From: Melitaea cinxia
Taxonomy: Eukaryota > Arthropoda > Insecta > Lepidoptera > Nymphalidae
DNA length: 64,000 nt
Assembly (NCBI RefSeq): GCF_905220565.1
Contig: NC_059416.1
Coordinates: forward strand, 4,526,001 to 4,590,000
Direction: 5' to 3'
Under the pieces are notes generated by a model that searched no databases, was not told where the DNA came from, and saw only the letters and a program-made list of their open reading frames with translations. Each line of letters starts with the position of its first letter. Positions within the stretch are counted from its first letter, which is position 1. This document shows, one piece after another, positions 41,880 through 53,579 of this stretch. The position numbers and the translations under genes are program-made.

Positions 41880-42295
41880 TTGGTTTGAGATTATATTAAT
41901 GTTAAAGATGTGTGTTTTTAGGGGCGCTGTAATTATTTCATGTGCAATGCAATAATTAACTAATTTTACAATATAACACAGTTTTTTTAAAGAGTGATTG
42001 TGTAGTTTCTTGCTAATTCTTCTCTGCATAATCTTCATGATGAATCGGTTGTCACTTTGAACTTATAATTAATATATAAAATCTATAAATATTAAGTTCA
42101 TCAGTTGTGAATTGTAAATATGTATAATATTGTAAAATATGGTAAAAAGGAATATATATATATATTGAAAAAAAAAACTTTTATCCGTATTAATTAATTA
42201 AGATTAATATAATTTAAAAATTACGATTCTAAAGTGATTGTAAAGCTAATTAAAGTAAAATAAAGTAAATTATTGATTTTGATTTTTTGATTTCA
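41880..42295 (+). repeat. LINE 3'-end repeat with TTTGAT-rich tail
   Basis: It carries gttaaagatgtgtgttttta, ggggcgctgtaat and ttcttctctgcataatctt, and ends attgattttgattttttgat. This copy shows the family's true 3' tail. Confidence 0.6.
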
Positions 42296-43494
42296 TAAAT
42301 CAGTTAATTTTTTTATGTGAATAAAAGTAACGAATTAATATATTTAAAACGACTTATGTGTAACATTTATCCAATTACAAATAGGTTTTTTATATTTTAT
42401 TAGTTATGCAGCAAAAGTAGCGTTTTAATCCAATGGACGATGGCATTAAAGCTACTTCACAGTGCCATCTGTGGAGTCAAACAGATCTCTTGTCGACAGG
42501 CGTTTCAATCGATTCGATACAATTTTTTTTTTGTATTCGATTCTCGTTCTGGAACGCACCGCAACGAATCCAGATACCGAACCGTCGATTAGTGAGAGCT
42601 CTCACAATACCGATTTACGAAAACATACTGTTAAAAAACGAAAAGGAGTTTCTAGGTGGCGAATGAAAAAAAAAAAGTAACGATTCGTCCGGAAATCGTT
42701 ACAGATCGGTTTGATTGCGTTCGTAATTTGTTCGTTTTGATTGGAAAAGAGATATACGTCCTCTTTCGTGTGTTCCTTTGGTGTGAATAGTTGATTAATC
42801 CTCTAGGTTTTTACTGTGTAATGTATTTCATACGATTTAGATACGATAACTAATATATGAATATCGTCAGCAATGTTTTCTAAAAATATACAGTTTCGTT
42901 TTAATTTTGAGTCATATAGTTACAACCACAAGCTATGAAATTAAGCTGATAAGTTTGTTTTATTACACTAATCTGAGAATTACTTTACCCGAATGTCTTT
43001 GTTAGATGGCGTGGTTATTAGAGAAGTACATATTACAGTATATATATAATTATAGGAGCAATTCAGCGGTCATAACTGTCTACTGAACTAAAATCAAATA
43101 CCAAAGTATAATATACAATAGAGTCTAGTACCTGAATAAGTTAATAATATCTTGAATACCTTTGAAATAACTACAGTTAAATAAATCAGACTAAATAATA
43201 GTGTGTCTACATGATAAATGAAAATACATCGCCACATGTTGTGTGCTAATTCAAATAAGATCACAAAAGCTTACAAATTAGTCATATTAGCTTTAAGATT
43301 TGTCGGATCAAAGAATAGATCGGTTTTTGATAAGCAGAAAACGAAGCTGTCTGCACTCTAATAAAATGATTACTCAACGTCAGCCGAAAAGAACAGGAAC
43401 AGCATCTTAGCTATCAGTTAGGTATGACATCCAATTTGTGTTCAATTTGAAATCTTAATAAGCCGTCAAAGCGTTCCAGAAATAGTTTGACTAA
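42296..43494. other. Non-genic spacer
   Basis: No gene. A block at 42430-42680 (gtgccatctgtggagtcaaa) looks like another dispersed repeat. The rest is AT-rich. Confidence 0.45.
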
Positions 43495-43890
43495 CTAATT
43501 ACGTCCCGTTACGGGGGAGGTTGGCGACAATTGACAAATGTGCTCTGCGCCGCGCGATACATACAATTAGTCGCTGAATGTTTCCGAACGGAGATCTTGT
43601 CACCACGCTGTCAATGTCAAACTTTGGCGGGAAAGTAAGCTCTGGGCAAACAATATAAAGGCCAGTTTCCCTCCGTAATTACTACCAAATTGAGTGTTTG
43701 CTTTGCGAGGGGGTCTATTTGAGAGCCCTTTGTGTGACGGAGATAAATCATGTGGCCTGTCAGGTCTGGTTGGTAGTGTGACAAATTGCCCGAGCGCCAC
43801 CTAGCCGTAAGGCGGGAAACGACTCTCTATCAGCCTTTCATTATACGTGATGACTTTAGGTCGTTAATTGATTGGATTAATCAGAAAAAT
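43495..43890. other. GC-balanced unique-looking block, possible regulatory element
   Basis: About 400 bp of mixed composition stands out from AT-rich flanks, matches none of the repeat families here, and has no convincing exon. It ends in a TTAATTGATTGGATTAATC stretch of overlapping homeodomain-type cores. Function is unknown. Confidence 0.35.
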
Positions 43891-44040
43891 TATAGCCCAT
43901 TTTATCTTATTTTTTAGACTAGTAACATTAAAAAACTCTAATTCGATCTCTCTCGATTCTAAATTTGTTAAATATATTATAATATAATAATCTATGTCTG
44001 AATTTAATACAAATAAGAGAAAAGAGGTTGCATATAAAAA

Positions 44041-44084
44041 GTGTGTGTGTGTGTGTGTGCGTGTGTGTGTGGGTGTGTGTGTGT
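44041..44084. repeat. (GT)n microsatellite
   Basis: Imperfect GT repeat directly next to a LINE remnant. Confidence 0.9.
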
Positions 44085-44510
44085 TGCTGTCCTATGGTAC
44101 CCCAATGGTACAAAGGGCCCTTGTGAGACCTCTCCATCCGCTCCTGTCCTGTGCCTCTCGCTCCACGTCCCTCCAACTAAGCCCGGCCGCTCGCAGCTCG
44201 GCGTCGATAGTCCGCTGCCACGTGTGTGCCGGCCGGCCCCGTCTCCTGCTCCCGCGCGGCCTCTACGTGAACGCGACCCTGGCGGTGCTGTCCTCTGGTC
44301 TTCGGAGGGTGTGCCCAATCCACTTCCACTTCCGCTGAGCAATTTCTTGCTTGATCGGGATTTGGTGGCATCGATTCCAGAGATCCTCGTTGCTGATAGT
44401 GTTCGGCCAGAATCCGCGCAGGATGAACCTTAGGCATTGCCTCCGCCGTTGCCGGTCCCAAGCCCGGATGTGAAAGGAGGAGGGTTCGTGAGAAGAATCA
44501 CTCACTGGTA
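44085..44510 (-). pseudogene. LINE reverse transcriptase 3'-end remnant
   Basis: On the - strand one frame gives WPNTISNEDLWNRC and RKWKWIGHTLRRPED, phrases typical of the C-terminus of LINE-encoded RT proteins. The continuation toward 44100 is in other frames. It is a truncated relic. Confidence 0.65.
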
Positions 44511-45319
44511 AAAATCAGCGGTTTAAGCTACCAGAAGCCTTAGGTCTCCCTAAAAAGATTGGCCCTGTGAGCACGGTTGCAAAGATGGCAGCCCCGTCAC
44601 CGTGATCGGGATGCTGTGGGCTAATCACCTGCACATTCTTAAAGTAACAGATTTTGGATAAAAATCAAAGAGAAATATAAAAAGTAAATAAACAATATTT
44701 TTTGATCAAGATTGAATATAATCTTCCATCAAAAACAGGTATATAAAAGTAAAATAATAAAAAAGTAAGACATTGCAGCACTGCATATAAAGATATTTAT
44801 TAATATAATGCGATCCATTAATTTTTACGATCTTCGAGTTCAGCTTCAAACAACATTACAGCAATATATTTCTCAAATAAATTAGCTCATATCACTCCAG
44901 AAATGTCCAATTACCCTCAGCGGTGTTTCGACAAAAAAACAATCTTTACAAAGAGATTTGTTAAATACAAATTGGTTATTAAGATTCTTGGCGCGCGCGT
45001 GACAATCTCATTCGTTTGCGGCGTTAGGAATTTTAATTTGAGCTTTTATGTATCAATTTAAATTTTATCTTGAAGCTCGGTTAAGAATCATCATTTAATT
45101 GACTACTTTTAAATTTATAATACGATATTAATTTTGGATATAGCCAATTATTTTACTTTATATTCTTTTATGAATTAACGTGTCTGTGTAGGTAGCAAAA
45201 AATTTTTTATTCTGTTACGGATGTTCGGATGAAAGACACTAACTTACTTATAATTGTAGGAATATTCATAAGTAATATTTTGTAAGGCAGCGTACATGTA
45301 TTGGATGTTAATTTATTTA
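44511..45319. other. Non-genic spacer
   Basis: AT-rich apart from a short GC-richer piece (ttggcgcgcgcgtgacaatc) near 44990. No gene. Confidence 0.45.
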
Positions 45320-46168
45320 TAAAATACTAGCTGCCAGGATAGAGTTCGTTCTAACAAAAGTTAATAGTAAAAAAAAATATTATAGTCAAAAACCTTTCGT
45401 GGGACTTAAGGAACATACAAAAAAATAAATTATCCGAATTGGTCAAGCCATTTACGAGTTATGCGCTTAGCAACATTCATTTTTATTTATATACTAGCTG
45501 ACCCGGCGAACTTCGTATCGCCTAACACAAACTTTATCGTATGGTATTAAAGTTCAAATTTACTTTTAAGTATTATCACAAATCTTTTGTATGGGAGTAT
45601 AGAAAAGTGTTGTTTTTAGACTTTTTCAGGAAATTTTAAATTTTTTTTTTGAATTTTTCTCTCCGTAAGAACCATCCTCGTACTTCAAGGAATATTTTAA
45701 CAAAAGAATTAGCGAAATCGGTCCAACCGTTCTCGAGTTTTGCGCTTAGCAACACATTCAGCGACTCATTTTTATATTATAGAATAGCGGACCTGGCAGA
45801 CGTTGTCCTGCCCGGAAAACAGCTACCAAATTTGATAGCTTACATACCGATAGCAGCGCTACCTATCGGGTCCAATTGAGATAAAAAACTACCCTATCTC
45901 TAAAGTTGGACCAAATTACAGATGCTTAAAAAAAATTGATAAAAATTGGTTCAGTAGTTTCGGAGTTACATACATTAACATTTTTCATTGTTAACGCCCA
46001 GCCCCGTAATCCTTATTGGGCATGAGTTATCCTAAAATCCGCTCATCGATCATTTCTACATAACATATAGGAGATTCGTACCAAATTTAGAGTCGATAGT
46101 TTAAAAACGGGATTTTTCCATTGTTAACGCCCCCGCAACAATATTAATAGTAATGTGAAATAGCTAGT
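45320..46168 (+). repeat. Dispersed repeat D, nested copies
   Basis: actagctgccaggatagagt (45328) opens one unit and ctagctgacccggcgaactt (45494) another. The section from gcagcgctacctatcgggtc to gaaatagctagttagtacca is shared with 58590-59180. The class was not determined. Confidence 0.6.
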
Positions 46169-46350
46169 TAGTACCATTTTTAGTGGGTGTCGTAAGAGGC
46201 GACTAAGGGATAACACAGTTCCGCTACCACCTTGGAACTTAAAAAGCCGACCGGTGGCGGGATAACCATCTAACTGCTGGCTTTGAAATGCACAGGCCGA
46301 AGACGGGCAGCAGCATCTTCGGTGCGACAAAGCCAGTACTGCGGCGGAAA
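46169..46350 (+). repeat. SINE E, 5' part, + orientation
   Basis: It runs from gtgggtgtcgtaagaggcga to ggtgcgacaaagccagtact, then stops. It forms an inverted pair with 46378-46685. Confidence 0.65.
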
Positions 46351-46377
46351 AGTATGAATTATTCATACTCACACACT

Positions 46378-46685
46378 TCACTTCAGCCTATCGCAGTTCA
46401 CTGTTGGACATAAACTTCCACAAGTTCACGCCAAAAATTGCATGAACTCATGTGTGTTGCCCATAGTCACCACGCTGGGCAGGCGGGTTGGTGACCGCAG
46501 GGCTGGCTTTGTCGCACCGAAGACGCTGCTGCCCGTCTTCGGCCTGTGTATTTAAAAGCCAGCGGTTGGATGGTTACTCCACCATCGGTCGTCTTTATAA
46601 CTGGGACTGTGTTATCCCTTAGTCGCCTCTTACGACACCCACGGGAAGAGATATGGCTATATTCTTTAATGTCGTAGCCACTCGT
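46378..46685 (-). repeat. SINE E, - orientation
   Basis: It runs from cttcagcctatcgcagttca through gtcaccacgctgggcaggcg to ttaatgtcgtagccactcgt. Confidence 0.7.
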
Positions 46686-47389
46686 TATTATTAATAACGA
46701 GTTAGGAATTTGTGAATTAGCTTCCTGTTTTAACAAATGCATAAAAACTTTTTGATATTGTATTAAGTAAGTACAATTAGAAGATTTTAATTGCATAATT
46801 ATTTCAACAAAGTACGTTCCCAAATCTCATTGGCAATATCCGTGACTAATAATTGAACTGTGAATCTCATAACAGGCACTTAAAAATAAAGCACCCTAAT
46901 GAATCCTAGTAGAATTTTAATTGGGCACACCCGATTCTCTTCCATCTTTTTTTTCGCATGAAACTTTTTAATTAATCCGTCCACTGAAACGGACTTCAGT
47001 TCTACGCCAGACGTGTTTATTAATGATTTAAATTTTGTTTGGGGATATTTTTTTTAATTCCTTTTATCAGATCGGTGTCTTAATTAAACAGAGTTGCGTC
47101 GGATTATTAATTGATTATTTGGTACTATTGTTGTAGCATGACTTTGTCTGCTAAAAAAATAATTATTATACTACTCAATATAAAATTTATATTATCCCTA
47201 CAATTATGAAAGACAAGAAGCCAAATTTTCAATATCTTTAGGATGTAGGTATATATAACAGACAGTTTGTTGTAGAGTCTGTGGGGCATTTCATTTGTAA
47301 CTAACTTCCCACGACGACTTCGCCTGCGTGGACTATAAGATTATTACTCGCGTTAAGTAATTGAGTTCGACTTTAAAATAGAAATTATG
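46686..47389. other. Non-genic spacer
   Basis: No gene. Poly-T and TTAATTAA-type stretches at 46960-47130. Confidence 0.45.
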
Positions 47390-47595
47390 TATAAAAATAT
47401 AATTTATTTATTTATTTATTTACACTTTCGCACACCAATACAAGGTCTTAACAATATGACAAATGGTATAAGAAAATGGAAGTTGTATCAGTTGCAACAG
47501 GCGGCCTTATCGCTAATACTGCGCGATCTCTTCCAGGCAACCTTTGGGCAGAGGACTAACATCGGAGTGTGGGATGGGGCCCAATTTTTTTAATC
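47390..47595 (-). repeat. LINE 3' end, reverse, with (TTTA)n tail
   Basis: A TTTA run at 47401-47422 is followed by the reverse of the LINE terminus (aggcggccttatcgctaat, cgatctcttccaggcaacct). Confidence 0.6.
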
Positions 47596-47876
47596 TATGC
47601 CATTTAGTAATAACGCAGCATCCTCCTGGTGAAAAACAAAAATTATAAACCCCCCAGTAGTTTTTGAGCGTTAGTAAACTATTACAAACAAACTAAAAAT
47701 CAAATCTTTTCTCTATATGATAAACTCGAAAATTTATTATAAAATTGAGTTTTAAAAACTTTGGTTTAACGACCTATATTAAAATTGTTTATGAAAACGC
47801 GCGATTTTTCTATGTCGATATTTCTATGCACGTACCTACCCTTATATATATGCAGATATATATATATATATATATA

Positions 47877-49507
47877 CAGGGTTACAGGATAAGTCGTGCT
47901 AGATCCGTTAAAGGCGTGGAGTACCCATCATTTCAGACTTATTTCACTATGAAATACCCTACCCTAAACTTAACCCTTTTCGAGATATTCGACTTTTAAT
48001 TTTTTTATTGAAAATTGCCGATTTTTAGGCTACTAAATTTAATTTTGTTTATTTTGTGTGTCTTATTATTATTATTATTGCATTTTTACATCTCTAATAA
48101 GATGTTTTACGACGTCAATCATTAAAATAGTGCATAAGTTAATTGAATAGGCCGTAGTAGACAAGTGAAAGTTAAGAAATTAAAAAAATATTATAAAGTT
48201 TATTTTTCTTTAAGGGATATCTAAAAAAAATATTATGGCAGTTGTTCGGCAGATGTGTTTTAAAATATCTACGTTTCATCAGCTATCTAACGAGGTATAA
48301 CAATCTAGGGTTTTATTTAAATGCATTGAAAAGAACTTAGTTTCATAGGCGACAGTGGAGAAGAAAATTAATACTTAGCCCTAAATAGTAAAATAAAACA
48401 ATAGGTAAGCATGAAATGTCATTTATTAAATCAGGTTTTCACACAACTTTTTCTTACTCTACAGTTCATGTTCAACATGGCCAATCATTTGATTGGACCT
48501 TACTTTCTCCCGGACAATAAAAAGTTACAAAAACTTCTTGAGAGGAGACTTGAGCCATTTGTTGGGTGATCTGGCACTCATCTTGATCAGGGACATGTGG
48601 TTCCAACATGATGGCTGCCCTGCCCATTTCAGGAGAAGTGTCAGAGACTGGCTGGACACAAATTATCCGTCCGGGCCGTTGCCATGGCCAGCAAGAAGTC
48701 CCGACCTAACTCCCATGGATTTTCATATCTGGGGGCGCATGAAAAGTCTTGTCTACAGCGAGTCAAATCCAGTTTCGTCTGTGGAAGAATTAAGAGAAAG
48801 GATTGTGGATCCAGCAAATAAAATGAGGACAACATTGACCACTCGAGTAGTGAAGACTGGTCTCCGTAGAAGGATGCGACAATGTATTAGAAACAGAGGT
48901 GGCCATGTTGAACATGAACTGTAGAGTAAGAAAAAGTTGTGTGAAAACCTGATTTAATAAATGACATTTCATGCTTACCTATTGTTTTATTTTACTTTTT
49001 AGGGCTAAGTATTAATTTTCTTCTCCATTGTCGCCTATGAAACTAAGTTTTTTTCAATGCATTTAAATAAAACCCTAGATTGTTATACCTCGTTAGATAG
49101 CTGATGAAACGTAGATATTTTAAAACACATCTGCCGAATAACTGCCATAATATTTTTTTTAGATATCCCTTAAAGAAAAATAAACTTTATAATATATTTT
49201 TTAATTTCTTAACTTTCACTTGTCTACTACGGCCTATTCAATTAACTTATGCACTATTTTAATAATTGACGTCGTAAAGCATCTTATTAGAGATGTAAAA
49301 ATGCAATAAAAATAATAATAAGACACACAAAATAAACAAAATTAAATTTAGTAGCCTAAAAATCGGCAATTTTCAATAAAAAAATTAAAAGTCGAATATC
49401 TCGAAAAGGGTTAAGTTTAGGGTAGGGTATTTCATAGTGAAATAAGTCTGAAATGATGGGTACTCCACGCCTTTAACGGATCTAGCACGACTTATCCTGT
49501 AACCCTG
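47877..49507 (+). mobile_element. Tc1/mariner-like element with 606-bp inverted repeats
   Basis: The left arm (47877-48482) and right arm (48901-49507) are inverted copies with few mismatches, starting CAGGGTTACAGGATAAGTCG. They are flanked by TA (47875-47876, 49508-49509) inside TA repeats, as expected of Tc1/mariner-type insertion. Only 418 bp lie between the arms, holding part of a transposase. Transcripts would fold into a very long hairpin. Confidence 0.85.
48483..48924 (+). pseudogene. Tc1/mariner-like transposase, catalytic-half fragment
   Basis: An open frame of about 140 codons has FQHDGCPAHF (second catalytic Asp) and WPARSPDLTPMDFHIWG (third Asp, 35 residues later), then a C-terminal helix region ending inside the right inverted repeat. 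Just upstream, IGPYFLP is read in a different frame, so a frameshift lies near 48510-48530. The N-terminal DNA-binding domain and first catalytic Asp are absent, so it is inactive. Confidence 0.8.
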
Positions 49508-49589
49508 TATATATATATATATATATATTTTTAACTATTAACGAAAGATATTATATATTATATATATAGGTATATCGATCATGATCACG

Positions 49590-49695
49590 ATTTAGACTGT
49601 AATATCCCACTGCTGGGCATAGGCCACGTTTTCCGTGTAGGAGAAGGTTCGGAGTTTAATCCGCCACGCTGCTCCATAGCAGGTTAGCGGATATC
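49590..49695 (-). repeat. SINE B tail fragment
   Basis: It contains aatatcccactgctgggcat, gtgtaggagaagg and ccgccacgctgctccat. Confidence 0.55.
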
Positions 49696-49744
49696 GTCCT
49701 CAATATGAGTAACAAAGTATTAAACAAATCTTAAATAACAACGC

Positions 49745-49959
49745 CAGTGGCGTAGCTAGGGGGACAAGGGCCCTGGTGCATAAGGAAAGAATCGGGCTCT
49801 CCTCCCCTCTTTCCGCGTTGTTTGAACTTGTATTGGCCTTTTTTTTTTAATTTATTTTATTTTATTATTTTTTTTTTTCAAAGCTGAGGTTAGAGGGCCC
49901 CCTGAGCTCCGGGGCCCTGGTGCACTGCACCACCTGGCCCTATGATAGCTACGCCACTG
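49745..49959. mobile_element. hAT-type MITE with 8-bp target duplication
   Basis: 215 bp with 14-bp inverted ends CAGTGGCGTAGCTA, flanked on both sides by aacaacgc (49737-49744, 49960-49967). The 8-bp duplication is the hAT signature. It has no coding capacity and a T-rich centre. Confidence 0.85.
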
Positions 49960-49967
49960 AACAACGC

Positions 49968-50265
49968 GTTTCTAATATTTTGGTAAAATTTTCTTGGGTG
50001 AAAAATTTGCGCAGGTTTAGCATAGAATTCTAATTTGATTTGATTTTAATTTTAATTTTGTATTTGTATTGTGTTTCTTGTTTTAGATATTTTATTTCTA
50101 ATCATAAACTTTGTTGTTTTAATATTTGCGCTCTGCTTATTATATGTGTTAGTTGTTAGTGGAATCTTGACTGGTTTATGCACTATCTTGTTGCTGTTCT
50201 GCTTTGCTTTGTGTTATATTGTACTGTTTGTTTCCCAAATAAAAATAAATAAATAAATAAGACAC
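49968..50265 (+). repeat. LINE-like 3' end with (AAAT)n tail
   Basis: A T-rich section ends tttcccaaataaaaataaat followed by AAAT units to 50260, typical of a retroposed 3' end. A 61-codon hydrophobic open frame in it is low-complexity and not called. Confidence 0.4.
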
Positions 50266-51149
50266 AGACGGTATGTCTAAAGCTTACGCACTCTTCAAAC
50301 GTCTAGTGTAGACAATGTGTTGTTTTATTGGATCTCTTTATTTTATCATGGTTTTACATTAAACGAATTCGTTCGTAAATTAATAGACTGCAGTAAACAT
50401 TGGCGCCAATAACGTAGTTCCTAGTAGAAACTTGTAAAAAAATTGTTATGATACAAAGAAACCAAGCAGTGACTATTATCACGAGTTAATTGATGAACAC
50501 ACGAAGGAACGTCGCTTTTTTACAACTTGGTTATAAAGTGTGCTCAAAATTCTTTAACGTGTTTAGAGTTTAGTAATTTTTATGTTTAGTTTTTCAGGAT
50601 TTGTATCATTTGCTAATATAACCTATAAGTTTTTTGTCATCATATGATTAGTTACGTCTACGTTTACATTGTAGGTACCTTATACATATCTTATACCTTA
50701 TAAATACACATTTATACTCTGCATCTAAAATTCATTATGTATTTTACAAATGTATATACAGTGTAATAGAAATTCGAAATATAATCCTATAAATTAAAAA
50801 AAAATCCTAAATAAAAAAGTGTGTATAAGCTGCGACACGCGACAGGAGTTACGTAACGCAAGTTTCATTGTGCGGTAAGACATCTCTCCCAGCGTTGTTG
50901 TTTCACGTGACTTCAATCTCCATATTTTTCATACTATAGCCTTTATATATTTTCTCTTCTTTAAACATAATAATCGTAAGTACCTATCGGTAGAGATCAC
51001 GTAAAAACTGAAGATGAATATAGCACCTTTATATAATTATACCTAGTACCTAGTTACTAAATACTCTGTTTCATTACTTATTGATGTAAGATTACAGCAG
51101 GATACAATATGCTTAATGTGCCTTAATCTTACTGAAGCTCACAACTGAA
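50266..51149. other. Non-genic spacer
   Basis: No gene. A GC-richer block at 50825-50915 includes a CACGTG E-box (50906-50911). Confidence 0.45.
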
Positions 51150-51290
51150 TAATATTGCTCTCTAGTATTTTTGTGTTCCTGTGTTGAGTAATGTTGCCAG
51201 AGCTCCTGGAGAATCGTCTGGTGTGGCAGGCAACTATAGGGTATGGTAAACGCTTACCATCTGGTGAGCGAAAGAGTACTTATTTAATAG
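51150..51290 (-). repeat. SINE-like repeat (family C), reverse
   Basis: It contains gccagagctcctggaga, gtggcaggcaactatagggt and gcttaccatctggtgagcg. Confidence 0.6.
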
Positions 51291-51934
51291 ATTCGCAGAT
51301 TATTGACTACTGCATTTATCAACTACTTAAAGCAATAAATGTAATAGAATTGTGATCGTGTACTGAACAAAATTTGTCTGTATATGATGTACACTAAAGA
51401 GTTTATAAATAAATAAAATATTTAAAAAAAACGCATGTAAGTAGCTTGCCAGTAGCTACATAATTATGAAGCGCGAGTCGGAATAAAAAAGGTCACTTCC
51501 ACTAGTTTTGGTTTCCTTTTCATACTTCATTTGCTACTTATATAGGCTTTATTAGCAACTTTTTACGTTTTAAGTGCTATTTTTGTAAGAAATATTCAAA
51601 TTACTCAACTGCAAAAAACTTGTTATTAAAACAAATTACTTATACAATTTTATATGTGTAAAAATGATAAATTAATTGGAATATTGTATTAAAATATAAT
51701 TAATATAAATTAATTATTGTAAACGAATAACCATAGGATAGGACCTCCTTCATATTGATTTATTCACAGGTATGGCATATAAAAATATTGATAATCTGTG
51801 CTTCTCAAAACATCCTATACCAACCCACGGAAAAGCGTAACCAATAGTAGAAATCGTGCACGTCATTGGTGTCACTTAATGGTGGATTCTTAACAGCGAT
51901 TAAGTTGATAGTTAAAAAAATAAATAGCCTTATT
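51291..51934. other. Non-genic spacer
   Basis: AT-rich; nothing recognised. Confidence 0.45.
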
Positions 51935-51990
51935 GTTGAGTGACAGACGTCAATCATGACAGGATGCCATTGTCAGCTTGACAGCCATGA
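51935..51990. promoter_or_regulatory. Cluster of TGACAG motifs (possible Exd/Hth-type sites)
   Basis: TGACAG starts at 51941, 51957 and 51979, plus TGTCA at 51971, within about 45 bp; the reverse of acgtcaatca reads TGATTGACGT. These resemble Meis/Homothorax and Pbx/Extradenticle half-sites. They lie about 2.4 kb upstream of the homeobox-like exon. Function is inferred. Confidence 0.3.
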
Positions 51991-52462
51991 AGCGTGGATT
52001 CCTATTGATACAGTATCTGAGATACTATTCCTAAAAGATATAGTATTTAGCTCAAAATACATAATAAATCATAATAGCATAGGTATAATTATTATATCCT
52101 TATAGTTAGTATGGTTAGCATTATAAAATAGCAATAAGACTGCCTATTACAACTTAATGATTACAAATAAACTTGATATATTTTCAAAGGTTTCCATAGA
52201 TATAAATAAAAAAGTAGTTACTATATCTGTCTATTTCTAGAAACGGGTGTGATAAACTCTTGCAGCTCCAGAGTAGCCATAAATGTACTCATGTAGGTAC
52301 CTAATGTGTTAGCTGCTGCGGGCTGCATAATAAAATGAGAGGTAAAAGAATTAGTAGGTTAAATGAATACGGATTTGTACGGTACCAAACTTTCTCAATT
52401 TTCAAAATTATTTTGTTAAAGTTTATTTTATGACAACACTAAAATTTATGTGCAGGTAATTT

Positions 52463-52565
52463 TTAATATCATATTAAAAATCGACCGTTCCAGCGGTGAT
52501 GAAACCTGCATCTCCAACTAACCGTGTCGGTGCTATGGAACGGTCGATTTTTGATATGATATTAA
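52463..52565. repeat. Short inverted-repeat element
   Basis: Two about 31-bp arms (near 52463-52493 and 52533-52565), sharing aaaaatcgaccgttcca in inverse orientation, enclose a 40-bp loop. It could be a tiny MITE or a hairpin. A possible target duplication was not established. Confidence 0.6.
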
Positions 52566-53579
52566 TAATTGTTTAGAATTCCCTAATGTGTGGGTAACAC
52601 AAAAATATATCGTACGAATTACTCAGTTAACTATAAAAAATATTACTTTACATTCTAAAAGTTTAAGTAGATAGGCTTAATATTTTGTAAATCTTTAAAG
52701 TATTTAATCGAGGCATGTGAGATGAATATAATAGTCTAATACTTTATATATTACGTAAATAGTCATTAAACTTCAATACTAACCTCTCTTTATAAAGATC
52801 AAACATCTTAATAGACAGGTATACGCAGGTTCGATTAATTGATCAAATGCAATCAGCTATTTGAAAATTTATTTACCGTGACGGTAAAGAAAATAAGGAA
52901 ACTAGCAATACTAAAAAGAAAAAAAATTATATCCAATACTCGGCTCTTAAGCAGTGTCGGGGACAGTTAAAATAAATATAAAATTTATGAATTGTGGCAG
53001 CGATACACATAATTGTGAAATTGTGAAAGCCTACTTTTAATTGAAAATACGTTCATTTTATCTCCATCTCATTTTATATCCGTATCTCCATCCTTTTTAT
53101 TTTAAAAGACTTACGAAGTTGGATTTTGATTCATTAATGGTTCATAATATGTCTTTAACAGCTTAGGTACGGCATGCTTTAATATAAACAATAATGTACC
53201 TACCTATACCTACCTACACTACCAGCTGCACCATACGGCACAGCGATGTTTTTTTTTTAAAGACAATCGAAAAAGGTACTTTAGTAGAAGATTCCTAATA
53301 AATGTTTATGTTTTCAAATTAAAATCAAAACTAATTTGATACTCATTTGCTTTAGTTTAATCATGTAAATCAACGTTATAGGTACATTAACGTGAAAATT
53401 AAACTAATTCTCGCTCAATGAAAGATTAAATTACAATCTTATTATTCGCAATAATAGAAAGCTACAAAAGAACACACATTACCTCTTACGAACGAGCCCA
53501 AGTTAAAACTGAACAAAGTTACAATAAACAGAGTTAATACATCCTCACAGGTATTTAAAGACCTATACAAACACGTTAA
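52566..53579. other. Non-genic spacer
   Basis: AT-rich. Short tacctacc repeats lie near 53200-53215. No gene. Confidence 0.45.

Noticed and set aside
50071..50256. 61-codon hydrophobic open frame, possible membrane peptide
   Set aside because: T-rich low-complexity sequence at the 3' end of a retroposed element; hydrophobicity follows from T-rich codons.
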